Source: Candidatus Poribacteria bacterium (GTDB taxonomy: Bacteria; Poribacteria; WGA-4E; WGA-3G). From it: a stretch of 64,000 nucleotides of DNA. The position numbers and the translations under genes are program-made. The stretch covers positions 27,567-91,566 of the forward strand of contig JAJECK010000025.1 of NCBI GenBank assembly GCA_022822085.1, in the 5' to 3' direction. The notes under the pieces are model-generated. The model was not told the DNA's origin, did not search any database, and saw only the letters and a list, made by a program, of their open reading frames with translations. Below are positions 16,285-26,200 of this stretch, piece by piece (the first letter of the stretch is position 1; every line of letters begins with the position of its first letter).

Positions 16285-17523
16285 ATGAAGATTAAATAAT
16301 TAATTCGGTAATTTTGTTTTTGTGTTATACTCTTGTCCAAGGAGGTATTTATTCATGGCAAAACCCCATAAACTTGAACTCAGTGAAACTGAACGTCAAA
16401 AACTCGTTGAACTCCGCGATAAAGGTGAACCCGCATATCTACGGGAACGCGCTGCTGCCCTTTTGAAAATAAACGAGGGGCTTTCCCCTCACAAAGTCGC
16501 CCGAAAAGCACTCTTGAAAGAACGCGACCCTGATACGGTCTATACGTGGCTCCGCCGATACAAAGAAAACGGTATTCAAGGTTTATTCCAAAAATCCGGT
16601 CGTGGTCGGAAACCTGCCTATTCCCCTAAATCCCCCGAAGAAGCAGAGGCGGAGGTCTATAGGACCATCGGACAGGGACCTGAACAACTCCATCCGCACC
16701 AAACGCGCTGGACACTCCGAACCCTTGGAAACACCATCCCTTGGCTCTGTGATGTGTCTGTGCCAGGTATCCATCAAATCCTCTCACGACTCGGTATCAG
16801 CTACAAGCGTGCCAGACTATATGTGCGAAGTCCGGATAAAGACTACGCTGAAAAAATGGACCGGCTCCAGCAGGTTTTGGAAGAGACCCGACACCATCCA
16901 CAAACCTGTGTTGCCCTTTACCAAGATGAGTTCTCGTTTTATCGCAACCCTACTATAGCAAAAGACTGGGCACGCACAGGGACGAAAACACCTTTAGCTC
17001 ATCAGAGCTACAAACACGACGAGCTCTGCTATGGGATCGGTGCACTGAACCCACACACAGGAGATGTTGTTTACCAGCAAGTTCCAAAATGCACAGTTGA
17101 AGCACTCCATGCGTTTTATACCGAGATTTGCCAACGCTATGCAAACAAGCAACGGATATATTTGATACAAGACAATTGGTCAACCCACTTTCAAGCAAAC
17201 TTGTTGGCAGCCCTTCTCCCTCAAACAGTATCGTTTGTGAAACCGAAACCTCCGAATTGGACAGGTAAACTTTCAAAGAAAATCGGAAACCTTCACAAAC
17301 TACCGATTGAGATCATACAACTACCGACCTATGCGCCGTGGACGAACCCGATTGAAAAGTTATGGCGATGGGTGCGTCAATCAGTGTTGCATCTCCATCG
17401 GCTTTGTGATGACTGGGGTGCCCTCCAAAAAAAGGTGATGGATTTTATGACACAGTTCAAAGATGGATCAAAGGAGTTGCTCCAATATGTCGGATTATTA
17501 CCGAATTAATAAATTAATCTTCA
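16285..17523 (+). mobile_element. IS630-family insertion sequence, apparently intact
   Basis: Terminal inverted repeats at 16285-16312 and 17497-17524 match at 26 of 28 positions. TA dinucleotides flank the element at 16283-16284 and 17524-17525, as expected from IS630/Tc1-type insertion at TA. Outside them AATGCC on the left and GGCATT on the right would join into a palindrome around the TA, so the target was probably a hairpin of a repeat B copy. One full-length transposase fills the element. A lone copy of the same terminal repeat is at 60773-60800. Confidence 0.85.
16355..17509 (+). CDS. IS630-family transposase
   Basis: The 384-residue protein has an N-terminal helix-turn-helix region (about 10-85, ending in the basic SGRGRKPAYS) and a DDE catalytic core. 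The catalytic residues are Asp191 (YQDEFSFY), Asp273 (LIQDNWSTH) and Glu334 (NPIEKLWRW). The start at 16355 has AAGGAGG nine bases upstream; the frame extends 11 codons further without a ribosome site. The stop codon lies inside the right terminal repeat. No frameshift or internal stop is seen, so it should be active in principle. Confidence 0.92.
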   Translation: MAKPHKLELSETERQKLVELRDKGEPAYLRERAAALLKINEGLSPHKVARKALLKERDPDTVYTWLRRYKENGIQGLFQKSGRGRKPAYSPKSPEEAEAEVYRTIGQGPEQLHPHQTRWTLRTLGNTIPWLCDVSVPGIHQILSRLGISYKRARLYVRSPDKDYAEKMDRLQQVLEETRHHPQTCVALYQDEFSFYRNPTIAKDWARTGTKTPLAHQSYKHDELCYGIGALNPHTGDVVYQQVPKCTVEALHAFYTEICQRYANKQRIYLIQDNWSTHFQANLLAALLPQTVSFVKPKPPNWTGKLSKKIGNLHKLPIEIIQLPTYAPWTNPIEKLWRWVRQSVLHLHRLCDDWGALQKKVMDFMTQFKDGSKELLQYVGLLPN

Positions 17524-17532
17524 TATGGCATT

Positions 17533-17561
17533 GGTCCCGTTGATTTGGTAGGGACGATATG
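17533..17561. repeat. Repeat B copy at the right flank of the IS
   Basis: GGTCCCG followed by TAGGGACGATATG repeats the B motif with a nine-base insertion in the loop. It abuts the right flank of the IS630-like element. Confidence 0.6.
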
Positions 17562-17662
17562 CAAGATCCATTTTTTGTGAATACAATACAAACAAATAGT
17601 TAACTGGCACAAGTCGTTTTTCTAACACAAAAATGAATATCTCTAAACCATACTAAAAATAT

Positions 17663-17692
17663 TTGACATCCATAACCTTTTCTGTCTATAAT
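17663..17692 (+). promoter_or_regulatory. Sigma70-type promoter for the bactofilin-like / VWA pair
   Basis: TTGACA (17663-17668) and TATAAT (17687-17692) are 18 bases apart, about 58 bases before the start codon at 17751. Confidence 0.7.
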
Positions 17693-17750
17693 ACTGAATA
17701 ATGAATTGATTTAAACTAACGAGGATACTTTTCCATTCAATTTTATAGAT

Positions 17751-18902
17751 ATGAATATGAAACCTATTGTTATTATATTTTTAGTTATGTTAATTTGTGT
17801 AATCAATCCGTTGTCTGCACAAGAGCCAGACCCACAAACTGATCCATTACCGGTTGAGGAACAAACTGTAGATGACGAGAATCAGGAGACAGAACCTGTT
17901 ACACCCTCAACACAGGAACAACCTTCTATTACACAAGAACCGCCTATCATTATACAAGAAGAGGAGGAAACTGTAGAGGAGTCTCCACATACTACTCCTG
18001 AAGAACCCACCGTTGAAAGTGATATGACAGATCCTTCTCTTGTCCCAAAGGAGGCAGAAGTAGAAAAACCGATTGAAGAAGTTGTACCGTCTTCCCCGCA
18101 ATGGCAGGGAAGACGGAGAATGTTTAAAATTGTTAATGATTTTTTGTTAAAACAAGATGAAACCTTGACAACACTTGTGTTGATTGCTGGAGATGCAACC
18201 ATACAAGGAACAGTAACAGGAAACGTCCTAGTAATCGGTGGCAATGTTGAACTTACACAAGGGGCACAGGTCCAAGGATTACTCCAAGTTATCGGAGGGC
18301 AGATAAACGGAAACCTTGAATCTGTTGAAAATGTTAGGATTAGTAATCATTGGCAAATGGCACCCGCAGTGGCGCATCTGTTGATGCACCCGCATACTAT
18401 CTGGGATATTAACAAACATAGACGTTTTCAGTTGACAATTCTAAAGTTCGGTATATTGTTGATATCGTATTTGCTTATTGCTGTCGTATTTTCAAGACCT
18501 GTAAATGCTGTCAGTTCAATGTTGACAGATAGACCGATCGGGAGTATCCTATTTAGTCTCCTCATGTTTATTGTAATTCCCGCAATTGCAGTAGTGCTAA
18601 TACTTTCTATTGTTGGCTATCCGTTCCTGTTATTATGTATATGTCTATTAGTGCCTTTAGCGTTATGCGGTAAAGCAGCGATTTTTCTTACACTCGGAAG
18701 TACCCTTCTTGCTGGTAGATTAAAACCACTTGCTGTGGTGTTCGGATTTATCCCTTACTTTATGGCAACCGAGATCCCGCAGGTAGATTGGATCGCGTTC
18801 CTTCTATTTAATGGTATCGGTATCGGCATCTGTATATTATCAGCATTAAATGCAATGTACCAAAATCAGACCAAAATAAATTGGGCTGAAAGAGTGCGGT
18901 AA
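17751..18902 (+). CDS. Secreted/membrane protein with polymer-forming (bactofilin-like) domain
   Basis: The 383-residue protein has a signal peptide (IIFLVMLICVINPLSAQ), then about 90 residues rich in Pro, Glu and Thr that look disordered. A short beta-helix-like section follows (DATIQGTVTGNVLVIGG, then AQVQGLLQVIGGQINGN, about 145-190), as in bactofilins. The last 150 residues contain four or five membrane segments. The gene is read from a good promoter and is followed two bases later by the VWA gene. A role in anchoring an envelope polymer is plausible but not shown. Confidence 0.65.
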   Translation: MNMKPIVIIFLVMLICVINPLSAQEPDPQTDPLPVEEQTVDDENQETEPVTPSTQEQPSITQEPPIIIQEEEETVEESPHTTPEEPTVESDMTDPSLVPKEAEVEKPIEEVVPSSPQWQGRRRMFKIVNDFLLKQDETLTTLVLIAGDATIQGTVTGNVLVIGGNVELTQGAQVQGLLQVIGGQINGNLESVENVRISNHWQMAPAVAHLLMHPHTIWDINKHRRFQLTILKFGILLISYLLIAVVFSRPVNAVSSMLTDRPIGSILFSLLMFIVIPAIAVVLILSIVGYPFLLLCICLLVPLALCGKAAIFLTLGSTLLAGRLKPLAVVFGFIPYFMATEIPQVDWIAFLLFNGIGIGICILSALNAMYQNQTKINWAERVR

Positions 18903-18904
18903 TA

Positions 18905-19906
18905 ATGGTTTTTGAATCGCCTATTTTTCTGAGTCTATTCATCCTTTTGCCATTGTTAGCACTATTCCTTTGGTGGCAACATAAACGTGCAGCATCACCG
19001 GCACTCCACTTCACAGCAATTGAGGGGGCACGTCAAATGCCGCGGACACTCTCTGTTAAATTACTACCATTACTCAAAGTAATAAGGTTCATTGTAATCG
19101 CACTACTAATCTTTGCTCTTGCCCGACCACAACTCCTCCAAAGTCAAGAACGACGATACGCCGAAGGTGTTAATATATTTTTAGCACTTGATGTATCTGA
19201 AAGTATGCGGGCAGAGGATTTCAATGATGTTAACCGTCTTCAAACAGCAAAATCGGTTATTCGAGATTTTCTCAACTTTCGTGAAAGTGATAGGATTGGA
19301 TTAGTCGTGTTTTCTGGGGAAAGCTACACACTATGTCCACTTACGTTGGATTATACAATAATAGCAGAATTACTTGATGGTGTAGAAGTTGAATTGGGAG
19401 GGCAATTGCGAGCTGGGACTGCAATCGGTGATGCCATAGCAACGACTTCGCATCGCTTACGAACATCAGATACGAAATCCAAGATTGTCATTCTTCTGAC
19501 TGATGGAGAAAACAATTTAGGAACGATAGAACCGGATACAGCAGCAGCCTTGGCACAATCCTTAGGTATTCGGGTGTATACAATTGGTATGGGGAAAGAA
19601 GGAGGCACGCGTATTCCTCACGAAGATACCACGTTTGGGAAACGTTATACCGATGTTGTTACCTATCTGGATGAAGAAACGTTGCAAACGATTGCTAACA
19701 CCACAGGAGGACGTTATTTTCGCGCGAAAGACCAACAATCATTGAAACATGTCTATACAGAGATAGACAAACTTGAAAAAACAAAATTTAAGGTTGTCCA
19801 CTATACGGGGCGGCAAGAAATGGTGGTGTACTTTCTTATGCCAGCCGCACTTCTATTTGCTCTTGAAATATTTTTAAGTAATACTGTTCTGCGAAAAATA
19901 CCATAA
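18905..19906 (+). CDS. BatA-like von Willebrand factor A membrane protein
   Basis: The 333-residue protein follows the BatA/BatB plan: two N-terminal membrane helices (about 5-24 and 55-75), a VWA domain with the MIDAS motif DVSESMRAED (near 95-105) plus a conserved TDGENN segment, and a C-terminal membrane helix (about 305-328). Bat proteins in other bacteria sit beside a MoxR ATPase and act in envelope stress tolerance. Here no MoxR or DUF58 gene is nearby; the only neighbour is the bactofilin-like protein two bases upstream, so the operon is unusual. Confidence 0.85.
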   Translation: MVFESPIFLSLFILLPLLALFLWWQHKRAASPALHFTAIEGARQMPRTLSVKLLPLLKVIRFIVIALLIFALARPQLLQSQERRYAEGVNIFLALDVSESMRAEDFNDVNRLQTAKSVIRDFLNFRESDRIGLVVFSGESYTLCPLTLDYTIIAELLDGVEVELGGQLRAGTAIGDAIATTSHRLRTSDTKSKIVILLTDGENNLGTIEPDTAAALAQSLGIRVYTIGMGKEGGTRIPHEDTTFGKRYTDVVTYLDEETLQTIANTTGGRYFRAKDQQSLKHVYTEIDKLEKTKFKVVHYTGRQEMVVYFLMPAALLFALEIFLSNTVLRKIP

Positions 19907-19939
19907 TCATATATTTTAATTTTTACATAGGAGCTCAAT

Positions 19940-20701
19940 ATGAAAAATATTATTGCATGTAATTTAGGTAGTTATCGGCAATTTGGTGCAAATGCTTATT
20001 CACACTTGGCAGAAATTGGTTTGACCAATGTAGAGATTGGCGTTCCTTCTGCTGGGGCAGTTGATACACTACAATCTGAGTTAAAATCGCACGGACTTAC
20101 AGCGACCAGTCTACTCGGTAGGTGCGATGTACAATCTGAGACAGTCGTTGAAGATTTCCAAACAACATTAAACATCGCAAACGAGATGGATGTCAAAGTG
20201 ATTTTTGTTAGTGTACACGCAGGTGAAACAGACAAAAACGCGGTATATGAACGGCTCCGCGCTATCGGTGAGAATGCAGAACCGTTGGGTGTTAAGGTGT
20301 GTTTAGAAACCCATCCAGATATGGCACACAATGGGGATATCGCACTTGAAACGATGAAGGGTGTTAATCATCCGAATATCCGTATCAATTTTGATACGGG
20401 AAATGTCTACTACTACAACCATAATGTTGACGCTGTCACAGAAGTGAAGAAGATTGTTGACTACGTCGGTGCTGTTCATCTCAAGGACACAAACGGTGGT
20501 TATCGGACTTGGCATTTTCCCACACTCGGAGAAGGTGTTGTTGATTATAAAACCTTTTTCCAGACGTTGAATGTCACTGGTTTCTACGGACCTTTTACAA
20601 TGGAATTAGAAGGGATTGAAGGTGAAAATCTTGATGAAGTAGGTGTCAAAGCACGTGTAGCAGATTCACTACAGCACCTCAAAGACATTGGAGTCATCTA
20701 A
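19940..20701 (+). CDS. Sugar phosphate isomerase/epimerase (TIM barrel)
   Basis: The 253-residue protein is a xylose-isomerase-like TIM barrel. Metal-binding residues of the family are in view: Glu in CLETHPDM (about 140), Asp in NFDTGNVYY (about 152), His in AVHLKDTNG (about 178) and Glu in MELEGIEGE near the C-terminus. AGGAG precedes the ATG. It opens a four-gene operon with a cupin, an aldo-keto reductase and an SDR, which suggests oxidation and isomerisation of a sugar or inositol-type substrate. Confidence 0.85.
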   Translation: MKNIIACNLGSYRQFGANAYSHLAEIGLTNVEIGVPSAGAVDTLQSELKSHGLTATSLLGRCDVQSETVVEDFQTTLNIANEMDVKVIFVSVHAGETDKNAVYERLRAIGENAEPLGVKVCLETHPDMAHNGDIALETMKGVNHPNIRINFDTGNVYYYNHNVDAVTEVKKIVDYVGAVHLKDTNGGYRTWHFPTLGEGVVDYKTFFQTLNVTGFYGPFTMELEGIEGENLDEVGVKARVADSLQHLKDIGVI

Positions 20702-21060
20702 TGGATACCAATCTATGCGTTATTAGGCTCAATGATGGTGAACGAGTCAGTGGGACACTCCGAAATGTGCTTGATACGCCAGATATGACAACAATTGGAC
20801 CGTTTGCTGTTTCTAAGGAACGTCCAACTGAACTTCATTATCACGATTTTGATGAATATTGGCTATTCACAGAAGGAATGACAACGGTAACACTGCGGAC
20901 TGCTGATGGACAAACCAATTCTTATCGCATTGGTCCAGGGGATTTAGTTGTCACACCAAAAAGTGTTGAGCACGGACACATTCCAGATAATATTGTCAAA
21001 GGTGTGCAGTGGGTCAGTGTGATTGCACACAATGCACGTCGTGGGCATCTCCATAGGTGA
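20701..21060 (+). CDS. Cupin-domain protein
   Basis: The 119-residue protein is a single cupin barrel. The metal motif reads HYHDFDEYWLFTEG (His-x-His followed by Glu) and the second cupin motif includes PGDLVVTPKSVEHGH. Its ATG shares one base with the upstream stop (TAATG), a tight translational coupling. The substrate is unknown; sugar isomerase or sensing roles are both common. Confidence 0.8.
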   Translation: MDTNLCVIRLNDGERVSGTLRNVLDTPDMTTIGPFAVSKERPTELHYHDFDEYWLFTEGMTTVTLRTADGQTNSYRIGPGDLVVTPKSVEHGHIPDNIVKGVQWVSVIAHNARRGHLHR

Positions 21061-21063
21061 AAA

Positions 21064-21951
21064 ATGTCAACACAAACAAATTCATTACCTAAACGTAGAT
21101 TAGGACGAACCGAATTACAAGTCACAAGTCTTAGTTTAGGTGGAGCACGTATCGGTGGTAGCAATGTCACTGATGATGAAGCGATTGAAACGGTGCATCG
21201 CGCAATTACTCTGGGAATAAACTATATTGATACTTCTCCGCTGTACGGTGAAAGCGAAAGAAGGATTGGACTCGCACTGGCTGATGGGTGGCGTGAGAAA
21301 ATATATCTCGCTACGAAAACCGGAACGCACCCAAAATGGTGGGGTGATTATAGTGCTTCTGGCACACGCCGCAGTGTCGAAAATAGTCTCAAACTGTTGG
21401 GCACAGACTATCTCGATGTCTGTTTAGTGCATGACCCTTCAAATATGGACCCAGTTATTGCTAAAGACGGTGCGTTGGAGACGTTGCAAAAGATGCGAGA
21501 TGAGGGATTGGTGAGATTTATCGGGGTCGGGATGAGGCAACACGAATTCCATAAGATCGCAATTGAAACGGGTATGGTTGACGTTATCTTGACCTTCCTT
21601 GATTATACTCTTGTTCGTCAAACTGCCAATGAATGGCTGCTCCCTTTTGCCTCAGAAAATGACATCGGTGTCATCAATGGGAGTCCTATTGCGGCGGGAC
21701 TGTTGTCTGATCTTGAACCAAATGTTGACGAAAGACCTCCTGAAGGAGAGATTGCACATAAACTGTGGCGATGGGCAAATGACAACAATTTAAGTTTGTT
21801 AAACCTTGCTATCCAATTCTGTCTCCGTCAATCCTTGATTGCGACTAACTTATCAGGTTCTAAAAATGTGACAGAAGTAGAGCAAAATTTCGCTGCTGCT
21901 ACAACACCTATTACGGATGAAGTGTGGAAACAACTACAAACACTTTTGTAG
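21064..21951 (+). CDS. Aldo/keto reductase
   Basis: The 295-residue NADPH-dependent reductase has the family tetrad in order: Asp and Tyr in DTSPLYGESE (about 59-66), Lys in TKTGTHP (about 85) and His in LVHDPSN (about 122). The C-terminal SGSKNVTEVEQN segment matches the cofactor-phosphate loop in position. It is third in the sugar-metabolism operon. Its stop lies 12 bases before the SDR start. Confidence 0.88.
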   Translation: MSTQTNSLPKRRLGRTELQVTSLSLGGARIGGSNVTDDEAIETVHRAITLGINYIDTSPLYGESERRIGLALADGWREKIYLATKTGTHPKWWGDYSASGTRRSVENSLKLLGTDYLDVCLVHDPSNMDPVIAKDGALETLQKMRDEGLVRFIGVGMRQHEFHKIAIETGMVDVILTFLDYTLVRQTANEWLLPFASENDIGVINGSPIAAGLLSDLEPNVDERPPEGEIAHKLWRWANDNNLSLLNLAIQFCLRQSLIATNLSGSKNVTEVEQNFAAATTPITDEVWKQLQTLL

Positions 21952-21962
21952 GAGAAGATTCA

Positions 21963-22715
21963 ATGAAGTTTTTGGGAAAGGCTGCTTTAGTAACTGGGGG
22001 TAGCCGTGGAATTGGTAAAGCAACCGCGTTGAAACTCGCGAGTGAAGGTGCAACCGTTGCTGTCCATTATTCTCGATCTGCTGCTAAAGCAGAAGATGTC
22101 TGTGCTGAAATCAAAGGAGAATATAAACAGAAAGCACTCCCTTTCCAAGCAGACATTTCGGACAGAGAAGCCGTTAACAGAATGGTTGCTGAAGTCCACA
22201 AAGAACTCGGGACCATTGATCTATTGGTGAATAATGCTGGTGATGTTGGGGATATGGCGTTTGATGAGTTAACCCCTGAACAGTGGGATCGGATAATCGC
22301 TATAAACTTGACGGGGCCCTTTAATGTATTGTGGGCAGTCAAACCGGGGATGATACAAAAACAGTTTGGTCGTATCGTCAATGTATCGTCAATTGCGGCG
22401 TTAGCAGTCCGTCCGAATCAACTGCCTTACGCAGCAGCGAAAGCAGGGGTAATTTCCCTGACAAAATCGTGTTGTGGTCCACTTGCACAGCATAATATCC
22501 GTATCAATTCAGTAGCACCAGGGGCAATAGGGACAGATATGCTAAGTGAAGTTTCACCAGAAATGGTGGAGCAACTCCGTTCTACAACACCCCTTGGTAG
22601 GCTTGGTGAACCAGAAGAAATGGCAAACGTGATAGCATTCCTTTTGAGTGAGGAATCCAGTTTTATGACAGGTGCTACTGTAATTGCCAGTGGTGGACGT
22701 ATCCTAATTCCGTAG
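21963..22715 (+). CDS. Short-chain dehydrogenase/reductase (FabG-like)
   Basis: The 250-residue classical SDR has TGGSRGIG (about 10-17) for NAD(P) binding, NNAG (about 88-91), and the catalytic Ser, Tyr and Lys in NVSSIAAL and YAAAKAG. ATG 21963 is preferred to the longer frame because GGAGA lies just upstream. FabG itself is similar, but the operon context (isomerase, cupin, reductase) points to sugar or polyol oxidation. Confidence 0.85.
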   Translation: MKFLGKAALVTGGSRGIGKATALKLASEGATVAVHYSRSAAKAEDVCAEIKGEYKQKALPFQADISDREAVNRMVAEVHKELGTIDLLVNNAGDVGDMAFDELTPEQWDRIIAINLTGPFNVLWAVKPGMIQKQFGRIVNVSSIAALAVRPNQLPYAAAKAGVISLTKSCCGPLAQHNIRINSVAPGAIGTDMLSEVSPEMVEQLRSTTPLGRLGEPEEMANVIAFLLSEESSFMTGATVIASGGRILIP

Positions 22716-23268
22716 CGATTGTGTTGATCCTTTCTGACCAAGAACAAACGAAACAATTGTTATCTGCTTCTATTGTTTTGATGTCAGAAAATTCCAAATT
22801 ATCGTTCAGAATTATTCGTCAAGTCCTTTTCAAAATCCCTCTGCTTTCTCATCACCCAATATTGCTGCGCGTTTGCATTTCCAATCACCTCTACCAAAGT
22901 CCATTTCCATCCAGAAAGAAGTTTCACAAAAGGCCTGACAGTAACAAAAACCTCTTATTTCCGCGTCCTATAAGATGCCATGATTTCTGACACACAACCG
23001 ATAACGAGAGACCTCCCTTAAATTGACACCCAGGAAACCACTAATGCCGTATAATCCATTAGAAATGGTATTAGATACCCCGCCAACAAGAAACTTGTTC
23101 TTCAGTTGACAGTTATGGGTTCTTACAAACAATTTCACAAGCACACGTTCTTGTCTAACGGTTGAATTCCTTGAGGGGCAATAAATCCAAAAAAATAATG
23201 CAACCTTCTCTGTTTTAAAACTCGTCACTTAAATTAAGTAGTAGTAGGACCAATCCCGGAGTACTTTT
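22716..23268. other. 553-base gap, nothing convincing
   Basis: Two short frames on opposite strands (22721-22990 and 22968-23228) lack ribosome sites and family resemblance. The sequence has no strong hairpin and no copy of the repeats seen elsewhere. It may hold worn gene remains and the leader of the sigma-fusion gene. Confidence 0.4.
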
Positions 23269-26200
23269 ATGCAAAATAACGATGCTGAACTGCAAAATAA
23301 CGATACTGACCTGATTCAGCGTACATTGGACGGTGATCAAACAGCATTTACCGAGCTCGTTGAGAAATACCAGAAAGGAATCCATGCACTCGCATGGCGG
23401 AAAATTGGCGATTTTCACATCGCACAAGAAATTACACAGGATGCCTTTCTCAGAGCTTATGAAAGACTCAAGACATTGAAAGATCACAGTTTGTTTCCGG
23501 GATGGGTATATGTGATTGCATCTCACCTATGTACAGAATGGCACCGAAAGAAGAAGCATCCGGTACAATCTTTAGAAACTACTGACGTTGCGGAGATTGA
23601 TCAAGTGTCACATTCACAATATATAGCAGAAAAACGAGACAGTGATACGGTTGAATCCTTGCGTGAAGTTGTCCAAAAACTTCTCCAAAAACTACCGGAA
23701 AGCGAACGCACAGTCATGACGCTCCATTATCTCGGTGAAATGACATGTGAGACGATTAGCAAAATGCTCGGCGTGTCTCCGAATACGGTTAAAAGCCGAC
23801 TCAATCGCGCACGGAACCGTCTAAAGAAGGAAGAAGCAATTATTCGAGATAACCTTAGCAGCTTCCAACTCCCAACACAATTGACACAAGAGATTATGAA
23901 GGAAATCTCGCGCACCAATCCCGTTGTTCCTTCAAGCAGCAAGCCTTTTGTGCCGTGGGTAGTTTCTGCTGCCTCTGCTATTTTAGTTCTATTATTAATA
24001 GGTGTGGGGGTCCAACACCTTTTGCTCTCTTTCCAACCGTATGATCTCGATGCCGAATCAGCATTAACGGTTGAAATCGTTGATACGCCTGTTAGTATTG
24101 TCCGAAAAATAAAACCCGATTCTCGTAATCAACTCGGAACTACTGATATTTCCAGTAAAAGTCAAGGCACTGGCGAGAGAACGGATACATCTCAAAACGT
24201 AAACTTCACCAATATTATCCCAACAATTGAAACGGAGGTGCCACTTTCAACAGAACGGTGGACTCAACTTGACAGTCCTGGTCCGGTCCGTATATCTACG
24301 CTATTTTCTACTAAAACAAACGACCTTTATGCGGCGACTCCAGTAGGACTTTATCGAACGACAACTGATAACAAACGGTGGCACTTAATCAACAGTAAAC
24401 TCCTTATTCCGCACTACAGGATGCCGATAGCTGAGCAAAATGGGACCCTCTATATTGTAACGGATGATGCAGTACTCACTTCAAAAGATAAAGGTGAAAC
24501 GTGGAAATCTTTAGGCCCCCGCCCGAAAGGACATGCTATAGACTTGATCGTAAAGAGTAATGCACAAGGTCCTATTGAGTTTTATCTCGCCCTACTACAA
24601 GGGATATTTTTCTCTGATGATGCAGGAGTCTCTTGGACACCTCTAAACAAAGGTTTAGCAAGAAGAAAAATTTATGCATTAACATCCGTTGAAAACGCAC
24701 TATTTGCTGGGACCGATAGAGGGCTCTTCCGCTTCAATCCAGAACCGAGTTCGAAAGATGGTCTTGATAGATCAGGTGTGTGGAAAAAATTACCGGTAGC
24801 AGAATCTAAATCTATTCACGCATTCGCAGTGGCAGGACACCGACTGTATGTTGTGGCAGGACATCTCAAGATTTCTGCGGATAAGGATTCTTTGAATATT
24901 GGGGCTATAGCAAAGGCGGTCCTAAGTAAACAGCCTATATGGGCAGTTTTTCGGTCAACAGTACAAGGTGATTCATGGACAGATATAACACCGACAAAAG
25001 TTTCTGAAAATAAAATAGTGGCGAGTATCGGGATTGTTGCTTCAGAAAAAACGGTCATGTTATTAATGGCACCCGACACTTTACGTTCAACGGATGAGGG
25101 AAAAACTTGGATAACGGTACCTTTTGGAAAATTCGCAGCTCCAGGTGTTATTGCTGCTTTGAAAGCAGAAAGTCATAGCGAATCCGCTAATCAAGATCAA
25201 TTTTACGTAGGAGATCAAAGCGGAATTCGCCGTTCAACCGATGGCGGTGATTCGTGGAAACGATTTAACACCGGATTGGGTGGCAACATACAAAATCTAA
25301 CCGCCTTTAAAAATAAACTCTACGCAGTAGCAGATGAGCAGCTTATTACATCAACCAACGGTGGGCAATCATGGAAAGCAATTCCTGTGGAATTAAGTGA
25401 TATGCATATCACTATTATGAACAAAAAAGTCCCACTGCCCACTGCAAATATACGACAGATAACAGAAGCAGATGGTATCCTTTACGCAAAAGGATACGCA
25501 GGGGTTAGACTATTTTTTTCCTATTTAGACGAAAAAAACAGAACGCTTCGCCCAATCCAAGGTGTTCCTGCCTTCGGTCAAACGGATCCCCTCGTAACAC
25601 TTATGAAGGCAACACAAGGATCTATAGAGGATAATGGGAAGGAGGAGGATGGGGAAAATGCCACTAATTTTTTAGAAGCTTTCTTTAGCATGGGGACAGA
25701 TATCTTTGGCGGATTCGCTGTCAGCGATAACACCTTCTATGTTGAGCACAGCCGTAAACTTTTAATCTGGCACTCTGAATCCCAAGTGAACAACGATGCA
25801 AGTTGGTTCGATACCAAGATCGAAAACACTCGCGAAATTGACATCTCGAACCTTAGTTCTTTGAATGGTTTCAAGTTTTTCAAGTTAGGCGTTTCTGCGG
25901 ATACTGTCTACGTCGGCAAGTTCGATGGTACCCTACTTCACTCTGTTGATAGAGGGCGCAATTGGAAAACCGTCCAGCTACCAATTGCTGTTGAAACTTT
26001 CAAACAAATTTTCATTACCGACAAAACTGTTTACGTGGCAACTGACAAAAGTGCTTTGTACTCAAGCGATGGTACTGAATGGAACGTCATCACCGGTTCG
26101 GATGGTCAACAACTGATGATCGACCGTTTTACTATAGATGGAACGATTTTATACGCAGTGAGTTCTTTAAAAAATGATCAGGGTGGAGTTTATCGATTGA

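Noticed and set aside
22721..23228. Two overlapping frames in the 22.7-23.3 kb gap
   Set aside because: No ribosome sites, no conserved motifs, and opposite strands over the same sequence.
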